Assembly (NCBI GenBank): GCA_932294295.1
Contig: OW028578.1
Location: forward strand, 37,243,185-37,307,184
Direction of reading: 5' to 3'
DNA from: Alitta virens
Lineage: Eukaryota; Annelida; Polychaeta; Phyllodocida; Nereididae
DNA length: 64,000 nucleotides
Made by a program: the position numbers and the translations under genes. Below, piece by piece: positions 37,101 through 47,352 of this stretch. The notes beneath the pieces are model-generated. The model saw only the letters and a program-made list of their open reading frames with translations, had not been told where the DNA came from and did not search any database. The first letter of the stretch is position 1. Every line of letters begins with the position of its first letter.

Positions 37101-38007
37101 TATTTTTTACAAGTAAGGATATTTTTATATGCCTTTTAAATTTATTATGAAGTTACTGTGAAGATATTGTAGTATTATAAAAAAATATTTCTTTTAGATG
37201 CTGCTTCGGCTGTCAAAAAGAAAGAACGGATCAGCAGCCTGTGAGTGTTTTTGATGATTAGAGCTGTTCCATTTAAAAAGGGGAGGGGGAACCTGAAAAT
37301 TCCCCCTTTCCCTCCCAATATCTGGAAAATCTTCAGGCATTTATTTCAATAATTATTTATAAGCTTGACGATAAAATCAAATCTCCATTCCCCCCCCCCC
37401 CCTCTTTTTTGGGTTGGGGGTGGTTGGGCAATAATTTCTTGATATTAAAAAAAACAAATGGGTGGTGTTGAATTGGGGACTGAGAATTTTCAAGTACCCC
37501 TGGGGTTGTACAATTTGTGATTTCTCATAGCAGCTGTGTCTAGATCGAGGCACCTTTAGGCAACAAAACAATAGCAATGTTGCGAATTAATGAAACAAGT
37601 TTATTGAGGATGGGAAATATTTTGGTTTTAATTTGTCTCAATGCTGAAGCTAAGCCAGCTTGTATGACCAGTTGCCAGTGGCAGACATAATGATGAGATG
37701 ATAAGGTTTGCATCTAACTCATATTGCACATATATATACCTCATAGATGGGGTTCTTACTTGCTTCAACATTGACACCGAGTACATTTACATGCATTTTT
37801 TCTTTCATCATTCTCAATGTTTTACTTATGCAGTAACATTCATCAATGAGTTTTTTTTTTCTGCAGGTCTACAGCTGCAGCAAATGCGAGCAAATATTCT
37901 GCGTCGACTGTGATGTGTTTGTACACGATACTCTCCATTCCTGCCCGGGGTGTTCTTCATCTCGATCTATTCAACTTTTGCCGACCCCAATTGTTTCCGT
38001 TTCTTAA
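31115..38007 (+). CDS. GTF2H2: General transcription factor IIH subunit 2 (p44/SSL1)
   Basis: TFIIH core subunit that stimulates the XPD helicase in transcription initiation and nucleotide excision repair; nuclear. Thirteen exons with GT-AG borders and consistent phase: 31,115-31,167; 31,666-31,780; 32,233-32,319; 32,577-32,682; 33,115-33,311; 33,943-34,030; 34,966-35,042; 35,168-35,198; 35,578-35,638; 36,388-36,491; 37,007-37,112; 37,198-37,240; 37,867-38,007. They total 1,209 nt, 402 residues, close to the usual about 395. An Ssl1-like von Willebrand A domain begins at [20 protein letters not shown] and includes [13 protein letters not shown], then [19 protein letters not shown]. After [18 protein letters not shown] comes the C-terminal C4C4 RING-like zinc domain ([31 protein letters not shown]). 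No stops or shifts are seen. Exon borders are my reading, not transcript evidence. Confidence 0.95.
31890..32040 (-). mobile_element. SINE-2 3' fragment in GTF2H2 intron 2
   Basis: The block containing AATGATGAGATGATAAGG and CTTGCCTCAGCATAGACAC is the reverse complement of the SINE-2 body at 38,500-38,580 and its 3' continuation at 62,163-62,250. Confidence 0.6.
33395..33620 (-). mobile_element. Two SINE-2 fragments in GTF2H2 intron 5
   Basis: GTAATGATGAGATGATAAG near 33,412 and GTAATGATGAGATTATAAGG near 33,561 mark two copies in the same orientation, the second preceded by TCTGAAGCTTAACC as in other copies. Confidence 0.55.
34080..34965. repeat. Likely non-LTR 3' ends in GTF2H2 intron 6
   Basis: Two segments end like 3' UTRs of non-LTR retrotransposons: one at AAAATAAACTATCTATCTATC (about 34,574-34,600) and one at GGAGCCAATAAAACTG (about 34,851-34,866). 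No coding part remains, so this is a suggestion only. Confidence 0.3.
35210..35577. other. GTF2H2 intron 8, AT-rich with ATT tracts
   Basis: Rich in ATT trinucleotides (about 35,260-35,390). A segment ending GCCAAAAAAATAAAAAAAT (about 35,490) looks like a retroelement 3' end. Nothing else is supported. Confidence 0.35.
36238..36405 (+). repeat. Fourfold 42-bp duplication of a 3' splice site
   Basis: Four tandem 42-bp units each hold a pyrimidine tract, CAG and the first about 22 bases of GTF2H2 exon 10. The CAGs end at 36,261, 36,303, 36,345 and 36,387, exactly 42 apart. Only the last leads into the full exon. From each of the first three acceptors the reading frame reaches TGA within about eight codons (CATTTAAACAGCAAATCATGA type). 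Confidence 0.9.
37640..37795 (-). mobile_element. SINE-2 fragment in GTF2H2 intron 12
   Basis: Contains GCTGAAGCTAAGCCAGCTTG, ATAATGATGAGATGATAAGG and CTTGCTTCAACATTGACACC, matching the other SINE-2 copies on the minus strand. Confidence 0.65.
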
Positions 38008-38010
38008 TCA

Positions 38011-38016
38011 AATAAA
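38011..38016 (+). terminator. GTF2H2 polyadenylation signal
   Basis: AATAAA lies four bases after the stop codon. A second AATAAA lies near 38,089, which would give a more usual 3' UTR length. Confidence 0.5.
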
Positions 38017-38351
38017 ATCATACGGTCAATTTATTTCTGTATGGTATTGTTAATCTGTTGAGTATTTCTTTATTGAATATATATTTGTAATAAAATGTTA
38101 TATGAACATGTTGTTACTGTTGAAAATATTTACTAACTGCACGTGCATTTAATCTTTAGCATTTTGAGATTCTTCTATGCTTGCTCCTCCTGCTGATGGT
38201 TTTTTGAAAATGGTTTATTCTGAAAGCTATGTGAATGTCATCCAAATTTACTTGATATCTGTACTTCTCTGCTGCCTGATTGAAAATGCTTGATACAGAC
38301 AGCATGTGAATTTCATTCGAGAATCTATGAACATTGCTACTTTATGTGTGT

Positions 38352-38600
38352 TAACTTAGTAAAGCAGCTGGGGGGGTCTAATGGTAAGACGCTCGCCTGC
38401 TCCTCTGAAGGACCCGGGTTCAATCCCAGGCCTGGGCACCCTTCATGAGCAACATCTCAGCTGGAGGTTGTTCGGATGAGACGTTGAATTGGTGGTCCTG
38501 TGTATACCGTGTCTATGCTGATGCAAGTCAAAAACCCCACCCATGGGTAAATGTGTAACATGGCTGGACTCCTTTCTCTCACCTCATTAATCAACCCTCA
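38352..38600 (+). mobile_element. SINE-2 (tRNA-derived), 5' complete copy
   Basis: A tRNA-like head has an A box (TCTAATGGTAAGACG) and a B box (GGGTTCAATCCC), about 35 bases apart. A body with GTGTATACCGTGTCTATGCT and GTAACATGGCTGGACTCC follows. The 3' portion matches fragments in GTF2H2 introns and at 62,163. The Polinton insertion lies about 85 bases beyond it. Confidence 0.75.
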
Positions 38601-38682
38601 TGAATGACAAGAACTTGCCTTGGAGGGATGCATGCACTTTCCACATCCTATAGCTGGTTTCAAAACTCGAACTGTATGGGCT

Positions 38683-38688
38683 AGTTTT
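38683..38688 (+). repeat. Polinton target-site duplication, left
   Basis: AGTTTT here is repeated exactly at 61,165-61,170. A 6-bp duplication is diagnostic of Polinton integration. Confidence 0.9.
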
Positions 38689-38903
38689 AGTAGTGTAGAT
38701 AGTACGATAAAACATGCAAATTTTTTGATGACGTCATTAAATCCTAGCGCTCTGATTGGACGGCCTCTTTATGTTAATTAGGCATCTCTTCGTTGATTGG
38801 TTGGCGCGTATACGCAAATTATGTGCATGATTCTGATTGGACGGCGTGCTTATGCAAATGAGCATACCGTGTTCTGATTGGTCGGTTCATATATGCAAAC
38901 GAG
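38689..38903 (+). repeat. Left terminal inverted repeat of the Polinton
   Basis: About 215 bases matching the complement of 60,950-61,164 with scattered differences; the first about 80 bases are nearly identical. It contains four CTGATTGG-type boxes about 41 bases apart (ATTGG at 38,755, 38,796, 38,836, 38,877), octamers ATGCAAAT at 38,714 and 38,852, and the palindrome TGACGTCA at 38,729. Confidence 0.92.
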
Positions 38904-39380
38904 GTAGGCGTGGTTTAACATGTATTTTAATAATTATTGATTAGCAGGTGTGCCGTATCGATTAACAAAGACAATTAAGTTGATTTAGTGCAGCAAATAA
39001 AATGCTACTGTACACAGGGGTACTGTATCAAAGAACTCTTTTTACCCCTCTCTTCTAACACGGGTGGATGATTCGTTATGACAACCTGACACGAGACCTT
39101 GTCTTAATCTATTCTTCAGTTACAACTTTTTTTCACCCTCCCAGTCTTGAATTACAATTATGAAAAATGGCTTTTGTCTTCGTAAAACACGATCGATTTA
39201 CTCGTTGGAGGTGTAGACTAGCTCTGCCAAGGGTCATTATTGATTTTTTTGTGCACTTGCTACACAACAAATATCGTTGCGATACAGCTCATTGCCGCTA
39301 ATTTTTCCCCCCACCCAAAAGTTTTAAAAGGCTGCTAGTCGACCCTAGCGTCCTAAAAAGGGAACACGTGTGCTTTGAAA
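38904..39380. other. Polinton left subterminal region
   Basis: Non-coding stretch between the inverted repeat and PolB, presumably carrying the PolB promoter. I see no firm TATA box and no other feature. Confidence 0.4.
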
Positions 39381-42300
39381 ATGCTCCCCGCAAAGAGACC
39401 CAACACGACAGAAGAAAGGGATGGTAAACTGTATTCTGTGAGAAGAATCAATGAGACCAGAGTGGTGAAATACGGAGTGGAAGAATTTACTTTTAAAGCT
39501 AAATTTAATTCCGAGATTGAGCATGACAAGATCGCGTTTGTGAAAGACGAATTGCACAACATGTTTGACGAGATTCTTCAGCAGGCTACACAAGATCACG
39601 AGCAGGGACAGAAATTAAGAATGACAATCGATCATAGGAGTCTAGTCAAACCTATCGTCATACACCTGCAACCTAGGGAGAACATAACTGCGGATGTGAT
39701 AATGTCCAGGTAAGGATGATTTCTCCATGACTCGACCTGTTAACAATTAAACATGACGATACATACATTCTTAACAACAATAAGTCTTGAGTAAATCTTA
39801 TTAATTTTCTTATTCGTTTTATTACAGGTTTGAGGCTGTGCTAAATTCCAAACAAGACATCGACTCCGACCAGACATTCGAGATCAAGGTAGGGACTTTG
39901 AAGAAAGAGGACAGAGGCGGAGGGAGATGCTACATTACCAACACCTCAGCAGACTCTAGTCAGTGCTCTATCCTAAAGAAAAGAAGCATGATTTTCAAAC
40001 CTATTATAGAAAACGAGAATCTGTGTGCAGCAAGGGCAATAGTCACGTGTATGGCAAAGCTACAAGACATGCCTCAAAAGGATTTTGCAAGATTCATACG
40101 CAGAGACATGCCGTATAGCAGTGATAGAACAGGATCGCAGAAGTCAGCAGCCATTGAGCTTCAGAACCAAGTAGGACTGCAGCATGACTCACCAGTCAGC
40201 CTCAGGGACCTCTACCTGTTCGAACAACAACTCGATGTACAGATTATCGTCGTGTCAGGGGACCTTTGCAACGAAATCTGTTATTCAGGGATTGTTGAAC
40301 GTCCTACCAAAATTTTTCTTTATTTCAAAGATCAGCATTTTCATAGTATAATCAACATCGATGCTCTAGTCCCAAACAGGACCCTTTGTCTGGGATGCAA
40401 GACTTGGCATCTTTCGAAATCTAGGCATTCGTGTCCTTTTGTCTGTAGGGTGTGCCGGGGTAAAGGGTGTAAAATTTCATCAACGACTGTGACATGCCCA
40501 GACTGCAATGCGATATGCAACAGTAATGATTGTTTTTCAGCACATAAGAAAGACATTATTTTTAAAAAAGGCCCGAGAAAAGGCGAGGTTAAAGCCCTCT
40601 CGCCATGCGTGTCATATTACAATTGTCTAGACTGCAAAGTAACCATCGATAGAGAGGCCAGGGACATTGCTAAGCAAGTTTGCGGGGAGTACAAATGTTC
40701 ACAATGCAAGCTGTATGTGACAGGACAGCACCTGTGTTTTTACAGGATAAAACAACCCAGGGCCACTTCAGGCAAATTTCTATATTACGATTTTGAGACT
40801 TCACAAGACACAGTGGTCAGCTGTGACGAGGGGTATCGCAATCTAGCTAGACAGGGTTGCAAGGACTGTACACCCAACCACCTGTGTCCTCCCTGTAGAA
40901 GGTGTGTGAATTGTAACTGCGTCCATTGCAGACAGCAAAGACATTGCCCCAATTACCTGGTCTCCCAAACAGCGTGCACCGCTTGCGAAGATGACGAATG
41001 GGGCCCCCAAGTTAAATGCGGGCACTGTGGGCATCGCTGTACAAGCTGTTCACAGAAAGATAAAAATGGGAATTTTATCAATCCTTCATGCCAGCGGAGA
41101 GATTGTGGGAGAAGAGAGTTTGTGTTTAAAGGTCCTGACACCGTACAGCATTTCTGCCAATGGCGTCTGACCACTGTACACAAGAATTTCACATGCATAG
41201 CCCATAACGCCAAGGCATTTGACGCTCACTTCATTCTGAATTATTGCATCAACAACAGCATAAAGCCTAATGTGATATATTCAGGATCAAAAATCATGAA
41301 AATGCACATCTCTACAGGTCTCAACATCACGTTCATTGACAGTTTGAACTTTTTACCGCTCAAACTGAAAAAATTACCCAAAAGTCTTGGGTTAAATGCA
41401 GAGCTGGTCAAGGGAGAATTCCCTTATCTTTTTAACACCGCAGAAAATTTCTACTACAGGGGGAAAATACCTCACCACGATTACTTTTCGCCAGACCTCA
41501 TGTCCACAAAAGATCGTGAAGAATTTTTAAAATGGTATGAAAGAAAATCTACAGAGATTTTTGACTTTCAGAAGGAAATCTTGACATACACCCAAGCCGA
41601 TGTGACCATTCTGAGAGAAGCATGCATGAAATTCAGGAAGCTGATCACCGAATGTACGACAATACCGGGAGCGAAATCACCACCTATTGACGTGTTTGCT
41701 CACGCCACACTAGCCAGCAGTTCCATGCAGATAATAAGACAGCTAACCATGCATGAAGTGCACAACCTAGTCATGCTTGATGAGGGACAGACTGAAGGTA
41801 TTCTTAAAGCAGGGGTGTGGTACAACCAAGAGACTCTTGAGGAGATACCGCCAGACACAATAGCGTTAACACGGTTTATAAAATCCCAGATCCCTCAGCC
41901 CCCTGCCCACGGATATATCCGCAGGTCTAATCATAGCCTTAAGTCCATAATTTGGTTGGAGTGGGGGCGGAGGCCTAGCTCAGAGGTAGCGCTCTGGGCT
42001 TCCAACCGCTGGGTCCCGGGTTCGATTCCCGGTCGAGCCTAAGTTGGATGGCTGTTTCATCCTTCGTCTCATTGCCATGGTCTCTGCCTGTCCTAATTAG
42101 CCCAATTGGTGCAGAAATACGTAAAGCCCTAATCACCCACCCACCCATGTGGTTGGAGTGGGTTGGTAAAAAGCTAGGGAGAAGACTCCAACATGCGCGA
42201 AACGGTGGTGAATACAAAATACCGGGTACAGCCTTTTTAGCAGACGGGTATGACATTAAAACAAATTTTTTATACGAATACCTCGGGTGCCGATGGCACG

Positions 42301-43211
42301 GACACGTGTGTATGGCAAGAAGAGCTCTGCGTGACCCGCACACAAGGTTCACCATGGAACAACTCCTCGCCTTGACAGAGTTAAAAGAACGTAAACTGAA
42401 GGAATTAGGGTATACAGTAGTGACCATTTGGGAATGCGAGTGGGACAGGGAGGTGAGACTTGACTCTCAGCTGAGAAAGTTTGTCGAACATTTTGATATC
42501 GCTAAACTGTATCTCAATTCCTGCTGGGGAAAATTCTGCGAGAAACCTAACAAAGTAAAAACCGTTTTTGTGAAAACTCGATTGGAACTTGCGCAAATGC
42601 AGAACAACCCCACAAAAGAAATCATGGATTTTCACATCATAAACGACGATGTCATTGCGATCGAGGTGAAATGTAAAGAGACATTTGAAGAAGAGAATCT
42701 TTTCACTTGTGAGATTCTAGGAGCCCTCACAACCTCATATGCCCGTCTACACCTGTACAAAACAATGGAGCTTTTGGGGGAAAATAACCTGTATCACGAC
42801 ACAGACTCAGTGATTTTTTTAGAGAAAAGTGACACCCCGTCCTTGCCGACAGGAACCTTGCTTGGCGATCTTACGGATGAGTTACCGGAAAACGTACACA
42901 TCAAAACATACCCCTCATCAGGCCCAAAATCGTATGCTTATAGGTTGAGCGATGGTTCATGCATAATCAGACTGAAAGGTATCAGTCTTCATTTTAAAAA
43001 TTCTCAAACTCTAGATTTCGAGGCGGTGAGAAAAATAGTTTTTGACGAGATTGACCAGATAAGAACACCTGTGACAAATCAGATTGTCAGAACTAAATTT
43101 GATGGTGTGGTGTATAACAGACCACTTTCAAAAACGTACAAGAAAGTGTTCACAAAGAGACCAATTGTTCCAGACACCTTTCATACAGTCCCTTTTGGTT
43201 TTAGGACATAG
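39381..43211 (+). pseudogene. polB: Protein-primed family B DNA polymerase, disrupted
   Basis: Would replicate the element. Exon 1 is 39,381-39,709 and a 118-bp GT-AG intron precedes exon 2 at 39,828. N-terminal ENLCAARAIVTCMAKL is typical of Polinton polymerases; Cys-rich zinc-like motifs occur at about residues 300-530. Exonuclease motifs are YYDFETSQ (Exo I), HNAKAFDAHFI (Exo II) and YTQADVTIL (Exo III). A SINE with its target duplicate (41,966-42,162) interrupts the frame; upstream and downstream parts are in phase when that 197 bp is discounted. Palm motif B (KLYLNSCWGKF) and motif C (YHDTDSVIF) are present, but motif A (DxxSLYP type) and roughly 170-200 residues around it are missing at about 42,500. 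The gene should be inactive. Confidence 0.9.
41966..42149 (+). mobile_element. tRNA-derived SINE-1 inserted in PolB
   Basis: Flanked by an exact 13-bp duplication TGGTTGGAGTGGG (41,953-41,965 and 42,150-42,162). Head has A box TAGCTCAGAGGTAGCGC and B box GGGTTCGATTCCC. The body ends in ACGTAAAGCCCTAATCACCC. Same family as 26,604-26,792, 22,630 and 61,861. Confidence 0.93.
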
Positions 43212-43586
43212 CGTTATACAATAAAACACAAGCTCTCACATCTTGCTTATAACACCAAAAAAAAAAATTTGTATGAGCTATCATTTTTTATATTTCGAAA
43301 TAAAAATACTGATAATAAAAAACTGAATCTCAAATGTCTTTTCATTTACCCATCTCGTTCGTTAATCCCTGAAGAGTGGCATTAGGAAAGCATGTTTATT
43401 TTATATACACCCAAGACTTCTCATTCCCCCAAGACTTTCTAGAGGTGTAAATATATATATTCAGGGAGAGGGGCTAGGGGTAAAAAAAAAAAAAAAAAAA
43501 GGTTCACCAACTCTCCGCTGTACCCCTGTGCATTACAGACCTGTAGGAGCGATTCAGTGTAAGTCACCGCAGAGACGCGTTAAATC
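43212..43586. other. Gap between PolB and membrane-protein gene 1
   Basis: PolB 3' region has AATAAA at 43,220 and 43,300. A run of 19 A lies near 43,482-43,500. A promoter for the next gene is presumably here but not identified. Confidence 0.4.
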
Positions 43587-44455
43587 ATGAAAGTCGCAAC
43601 AAAGGTCTTTTTTTCCTTAATGGGGATAGTATTTTGTCCCTGCAATGGCAAGGGTTACTTGTTTACATGTCAGTACTGTATATGCCGTTACGACGATGGA
43701 ATAATAGCCGATTGCACAGAAAGCGCTGCAGAGGAGCCTCCTAAATTCCCTGACACCTTCCACGCAGCAGTCATTCTTATAACAGGAACGCCTTACTGTA
43801 ACAACAGACCTTTGAACATCCCTCGCAATGTCGTATGCGAGTCCGGTAAGCGATATTTCTTTAAAAACTTAAAAGGGCCTTCTACCAAAAATTTATTAAT
43901 TTTTATTATAATTTTATTATTTTTAAAACGACACTCGCAACTGCCCCAGCAACACAAACAGTCTTAACGCTCCAATGGGGCGAGGATCACCTTTTTGACA
44001 GGATTGACCCATTGGTGCAATCAAGCGGGGAAACGCCTAAACAACCTGCTACAGACACAGCAGCAATCCCTGTCACGAGCACCCTCAGCTACCCCCCAGC
44101 TCCGACCTTGATACGAGTCACAATGCGTGAGGCAACCGCGCATTATCTCCCTCAGACAAACTCCGAATCAGTCCCCTGGCCCGAGCCCGACTTCACGTAC
44201 ACCACCTCCCCCGAAAACGACACAGCCGCTATCCTCGATAAAGAAACATCGATGCCGAAGAACGACGAGCAGAGAGCGAGGGACACCGATTATCTTCTAC
44301 CCATGATCATAGCTATCGGCTCGGCAGTACTCGTCATTAGCGTCATTATGTTCGCATTGTTCGCTAAGCTGAACATGAAATTAAGACGCAATGTGGATCG
44401 CGACGAGCTAGACATTGTGCTGAGAAGAGTGACAGAGAATTTACATTTGGTCTAA
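43587..44455 (+). CDS. Polinton type I membrane protein 1, Cys-rich ectodomain
   Basis: Exons 43,587-43,845 and 43,950-44,455 (intron GT-AG, phase 1) total 765 nt, 254 residues. It has an N-terminal hydrophobic segment (KVFFSLMGIVFC) like a signal peptide, a short Cys-rich part (CQYCICRYDDGIIADC ... PPKFPD ... ITGTPYC ... VVCES), a Pro/Thr-rich stalk, a single membrane segment (LLPMIIAIGSAVLVISVIMF, about residues 203-222), and a short basic tail. The Cys-rich part faintly recalls an LRR N-terminal cap, but no leucine-rich repeats follow. A paralogue lies at 45,880-48,699. Its role is unknown; exposure on the cell or particle surface is inference. Confidence 0.65.
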
Positions 44456-44822
44456 TGAGAAAGCGAATGCGTTAATCATGGCGTGGACTCTATATCAATA
44501 TTTGAGTATTAAATCAGTGTGACATATCATACGGCATATTTGTATGTATTAAAATATATTAAAAACGGAACAGAGTCCATTTTTTCTTCAGCCTGACTCA
44601 AACAATTATCCCTAGGTGCAGAAGGTCAGCCCTAACCCCACTGCACGCCATCTAAGTCGACAATCACGAAGTTCTTAAGCGTGAAAATGAGAAAGGAGAA
44701 GCAAGCCCCGCTCCAATCTTTTATTGTTACATATGCTACCCAAGTGTCCTGTATAATATAATTACTAATTTGTTCCATATTCACAAACCAATTTTTTGAG
44801 ACGGAAAAAGTAATATCATCTG

Positions 44823-45110
44823 GTGTTTGAAGCGATTCAGTCTTTGTTTGACGAAATTCGGACGAGTATTAGAGGAGCAGCAGCCTTTTTAAGCGTGTAT
44901 AATAACGCAGGCGAACCCTTCCGTGATCACGCTGGCTACGCTGCTGCTGCTGCTGCTCCGTCTGCTGCTGCTACTGCGCTCAGGCGTTTTAGACGATCAC
45001 ACAAGCTTGTGGGTTTTTGCAGATTCTAACAAATTAATCACGTTCCAGAACAGCGGTTTAGGCATGCAAAAGCTTGTTACTTCCGCTAAAACGAATGCTA
45101 ATCATTAGGA
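44823..45110 (+). CDS. Small Ala-rich ORF of the Polinton, unknown
   Basis: A 68-codon frame (first codon TTG/GTG-like; no clear ATG) reads FEAIQSLFDEIRTSIRGAAA and then an Ala run and a basic RRFRRSHK. Ala codons come from a GCTGCT tract. A degenerate direct copy of the middle lies at 45,340-45,455. Could be a short structural protein or an exon; uncertain. Confidence 0.3.
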
Positions 45111-45339
45111 ATAGACTAGCTAGTGTATGAAACCGATGTGATCGTAAGAGAAACGTCTTTTACAAGAGGATTACTTTTTTTGTGAATTCTTCGCATGCAA
45201 GGCTGTAAAATTAATACACTCAGTTATTCGGTCTGTGGAGGAGCTAGGATTTTGAGAGGTCTGAATTTGTCCTATGGCCAGGCTTTAACTGGGCTTCTAC
45301 TGGGAGGGTCATTAAATTCGCTGTGTAAAGAATATTAAG

Positions 45340-45660
45340 GGAGCAGCAGCCTTTTAAGCATGCGTAATAGCATCCACTACCCCTTCCGTTCTACGCTGCC
45401 CACGCCGCCTACTCAGCTGCCTACGCTTAGGCGTTTTAGGCTATCCAGTGGCCCCGTTTTTGACAGGCTTAAATATGTACTATAATCACGCTTTTCTTGG
45501 CTTCTACTGGTCGGATCTTCATCAGATTTCTCACCCCTTCTCTCCTCTTCTCTTTCTTCCCCATTTCTCTTCCCCATTTCTCTTTCCCATTTCTCTTTCC
45601 CCATTTCTCTTTCCCATTTCTCTTTCCCTTAAAATATAGAAAAGTCACACGTTACTCCAG
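45340..45660 (+). repeat. Degenerate duplicate of 44,860-44,995 and a TCTTTCCC tract
   Basis: GGAGCAGCAGCCTTTTAAGC ... CTTAGGCGTTTTAGGC mirrors the upstream copy in direct orientation, with stops. A pyrimidine tract with repeated CCCATTTCTCTTT units follows (45,535-45,630). Confidence 0.6.
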
Positions 45661-46529
45661 CATCGAATCAGAATTATATAATGATCCCGCCAAATTTGTT
45701 ATTCCCACGATGCCAAAAGATACAGTCTATTGTTGTTCTAGGCACTATCCCACGAATGAAGTTTCTGTCAATGATGAGAAAATGCGAATCATACATAACC
45801 ATACATGATCTTACATAATCTTACGCAAACAACTAAATCCGGTCACAGGATTTTTGTTCGGAGACGAAATTCTGAGTCAGTATGAAATTTTTCGCGATGA
45901 GAGAAGACGTATCGATAGTTTTGTTTTACAACTTTATCATTGGCGTACCGCTTCGGATGCGGTTTACCGCCATGCTTGTGTTTTGCGGGGAGCGGCGGGG
46001 GCATCGTGGCCGACTGCAGGGCCCCTCGGGAGAGGATAGTACCACCGAAATTTTCGGCGGCTGAAATAGCGCGCATCACAAGCGTGCTGATGCATGGGAC
46101 GCTTTTCTGCGAAGAACCTCGGGCAACTGTTCTGCCTGTTTCCTGCATCGATGCAGAGTCCACCACCACAACCACCACCATCATCGAGGCAGACGACACC
46201 ACCATCACGACCACCACCACCACCACCATCGCGGGAGACGACACCGCCACTAGGACCACCGTCACAGCCACCGAAAGGGCATTTACTGTAGCAAGGGCCA
46301 CCACCCCGGCTTCTATCACCCCTCAAGGGCCTCACGAGGGCTATGACCACGACGAGGAAAGAATATATGACATCATTGAGTTTCCTCCACAGTCTCCATT
46401 CTCGTCGTCATGGGGGTTTCTGCCCTTTTCGCCTTCCTGTTCAAGGTCAGTATATGTCTTTATTATACACTTTTTGATATTTTTAAAATACTGACACGTC
46501 CCACGGCAAATGTATATGCATAAAAAAAC

Positions 46530-46640
46530 TCGAGCCGACTAGTGAGCCGACTAGTGAGCCAACTAGTGAGCCGACTAGTGGGCCGACTAGTGCGCCGACT
46601 AGTGGGCCGGCTAGTGAGCCGACTAGTGGCCCCGACACGC
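46530..46640 (+). repeat. 12-bp GAGCCGACTAGT repeats
   Basis: About eight tandem copies of (G/T)G(A/G)GCCGACTAGT with variants. They lie in the inferred intron of membrane-protein gene 2. Related GTGACATGTTAGG-type units continue to about 46,820. Confidence 0.75.
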
Positions 46641-46822
46641 TAGTCCGACACGCTAGGTGACATGTTAGGTGACATGTTAGGTGGCTAGGGGGGTGGCTAG
46701 TGAGGTGACATATGAGGTGACGTACGAGGTGACATACGAGGTTACTAGGGAGGTGACATACGAGACGACATGCGAGGTGACTAGTGAGGTTACTAGGGAG
46801 GTGACACACGAGGCGACATGCC

Positions 46823-46825
<3 letters not shown>

Positions 46826-46853
<28 letters not shown>

Positions 46854-47275
46854 TAAGTAAGTAAGTAAGTAAAAGTAAAGCTTTATTTAAAGGCGATAAA
46901 ATTTTACAATAAACAACATAGGCACAAGTACTTGTAATCGGAAAATGAAAGATGAGTATTTACAAAATGAAAAATGTAAAACAAAATGGTGTATAAAATC
47001 ATTGTATAAAATATCACAGAACACAGAGCAAGTATACTCCGCATTTCACATGCAGGCTTCCATGACTGGGCATTGCTTTTAAAATCGGGTAAACTTAATT
47101 CTTTAAACACATGAGGTATTTTTTATTGTAAAACACGGCACCATTGTACTTAAAAGACCTAAAACCTGAATATTACAGCACTGAACTTAGGCTGGACTAA
47201 ATCTTTGTAATCTGAATTAAAATCATTATAAACATACCGAAGAGGTCCCTTTAACAATTTTTCAAGTTGCATAGA
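46826..47275 (-). mobile_element. Non-LTR retrotransposon (LINE) 3' fragment
   Basis: On the minus strand a segment encodes LEKLLKGPLRYVYNDFNSD, a motif near the C-terminus of LINE reverse transcriptases, then a degenerate HVFKELSLPDFKSN tail. It ends in AAATAAAGCTTTACTTTTAC and a (TTAC)n tail seen as (AAGT)n at 46,826-46,870. It sits within the inferred intron of membrane-protein gene 2. Confidence 0.7.
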
Positions 47276-47281
47276 GTCACT

Positions 47282-47352
47282 CGCCCGTACTATGGGCGTG
47301 CTATGGGCGTGCTATAGACATGCTATGGACGTGCTACGGACATGCTATGGAC
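47282..47352 (+). repeat. 11-12 bp GTGCTATGGAC repeats
   Basis: About six copies of (A/G)(C/T)(A/G)TGCTATGGGC / GACATGCTATGG. Intronic; no function inferred. Confidence 0.7.

Noticed and set aside
38360..38445. Possible tRNA gene
   Set aside because: It has A and B boxes but no proper acceptor stem and runs into a SINE body. The heads at 41,970-42,040 and 26,700-26,790 were rejected as tRNA genes for the same reason.
46483..46824. 113-residue minus-strand frame with LVGSLVG repeats
   Set aside because: Translation of 12-bp tandem repeats in an intron.
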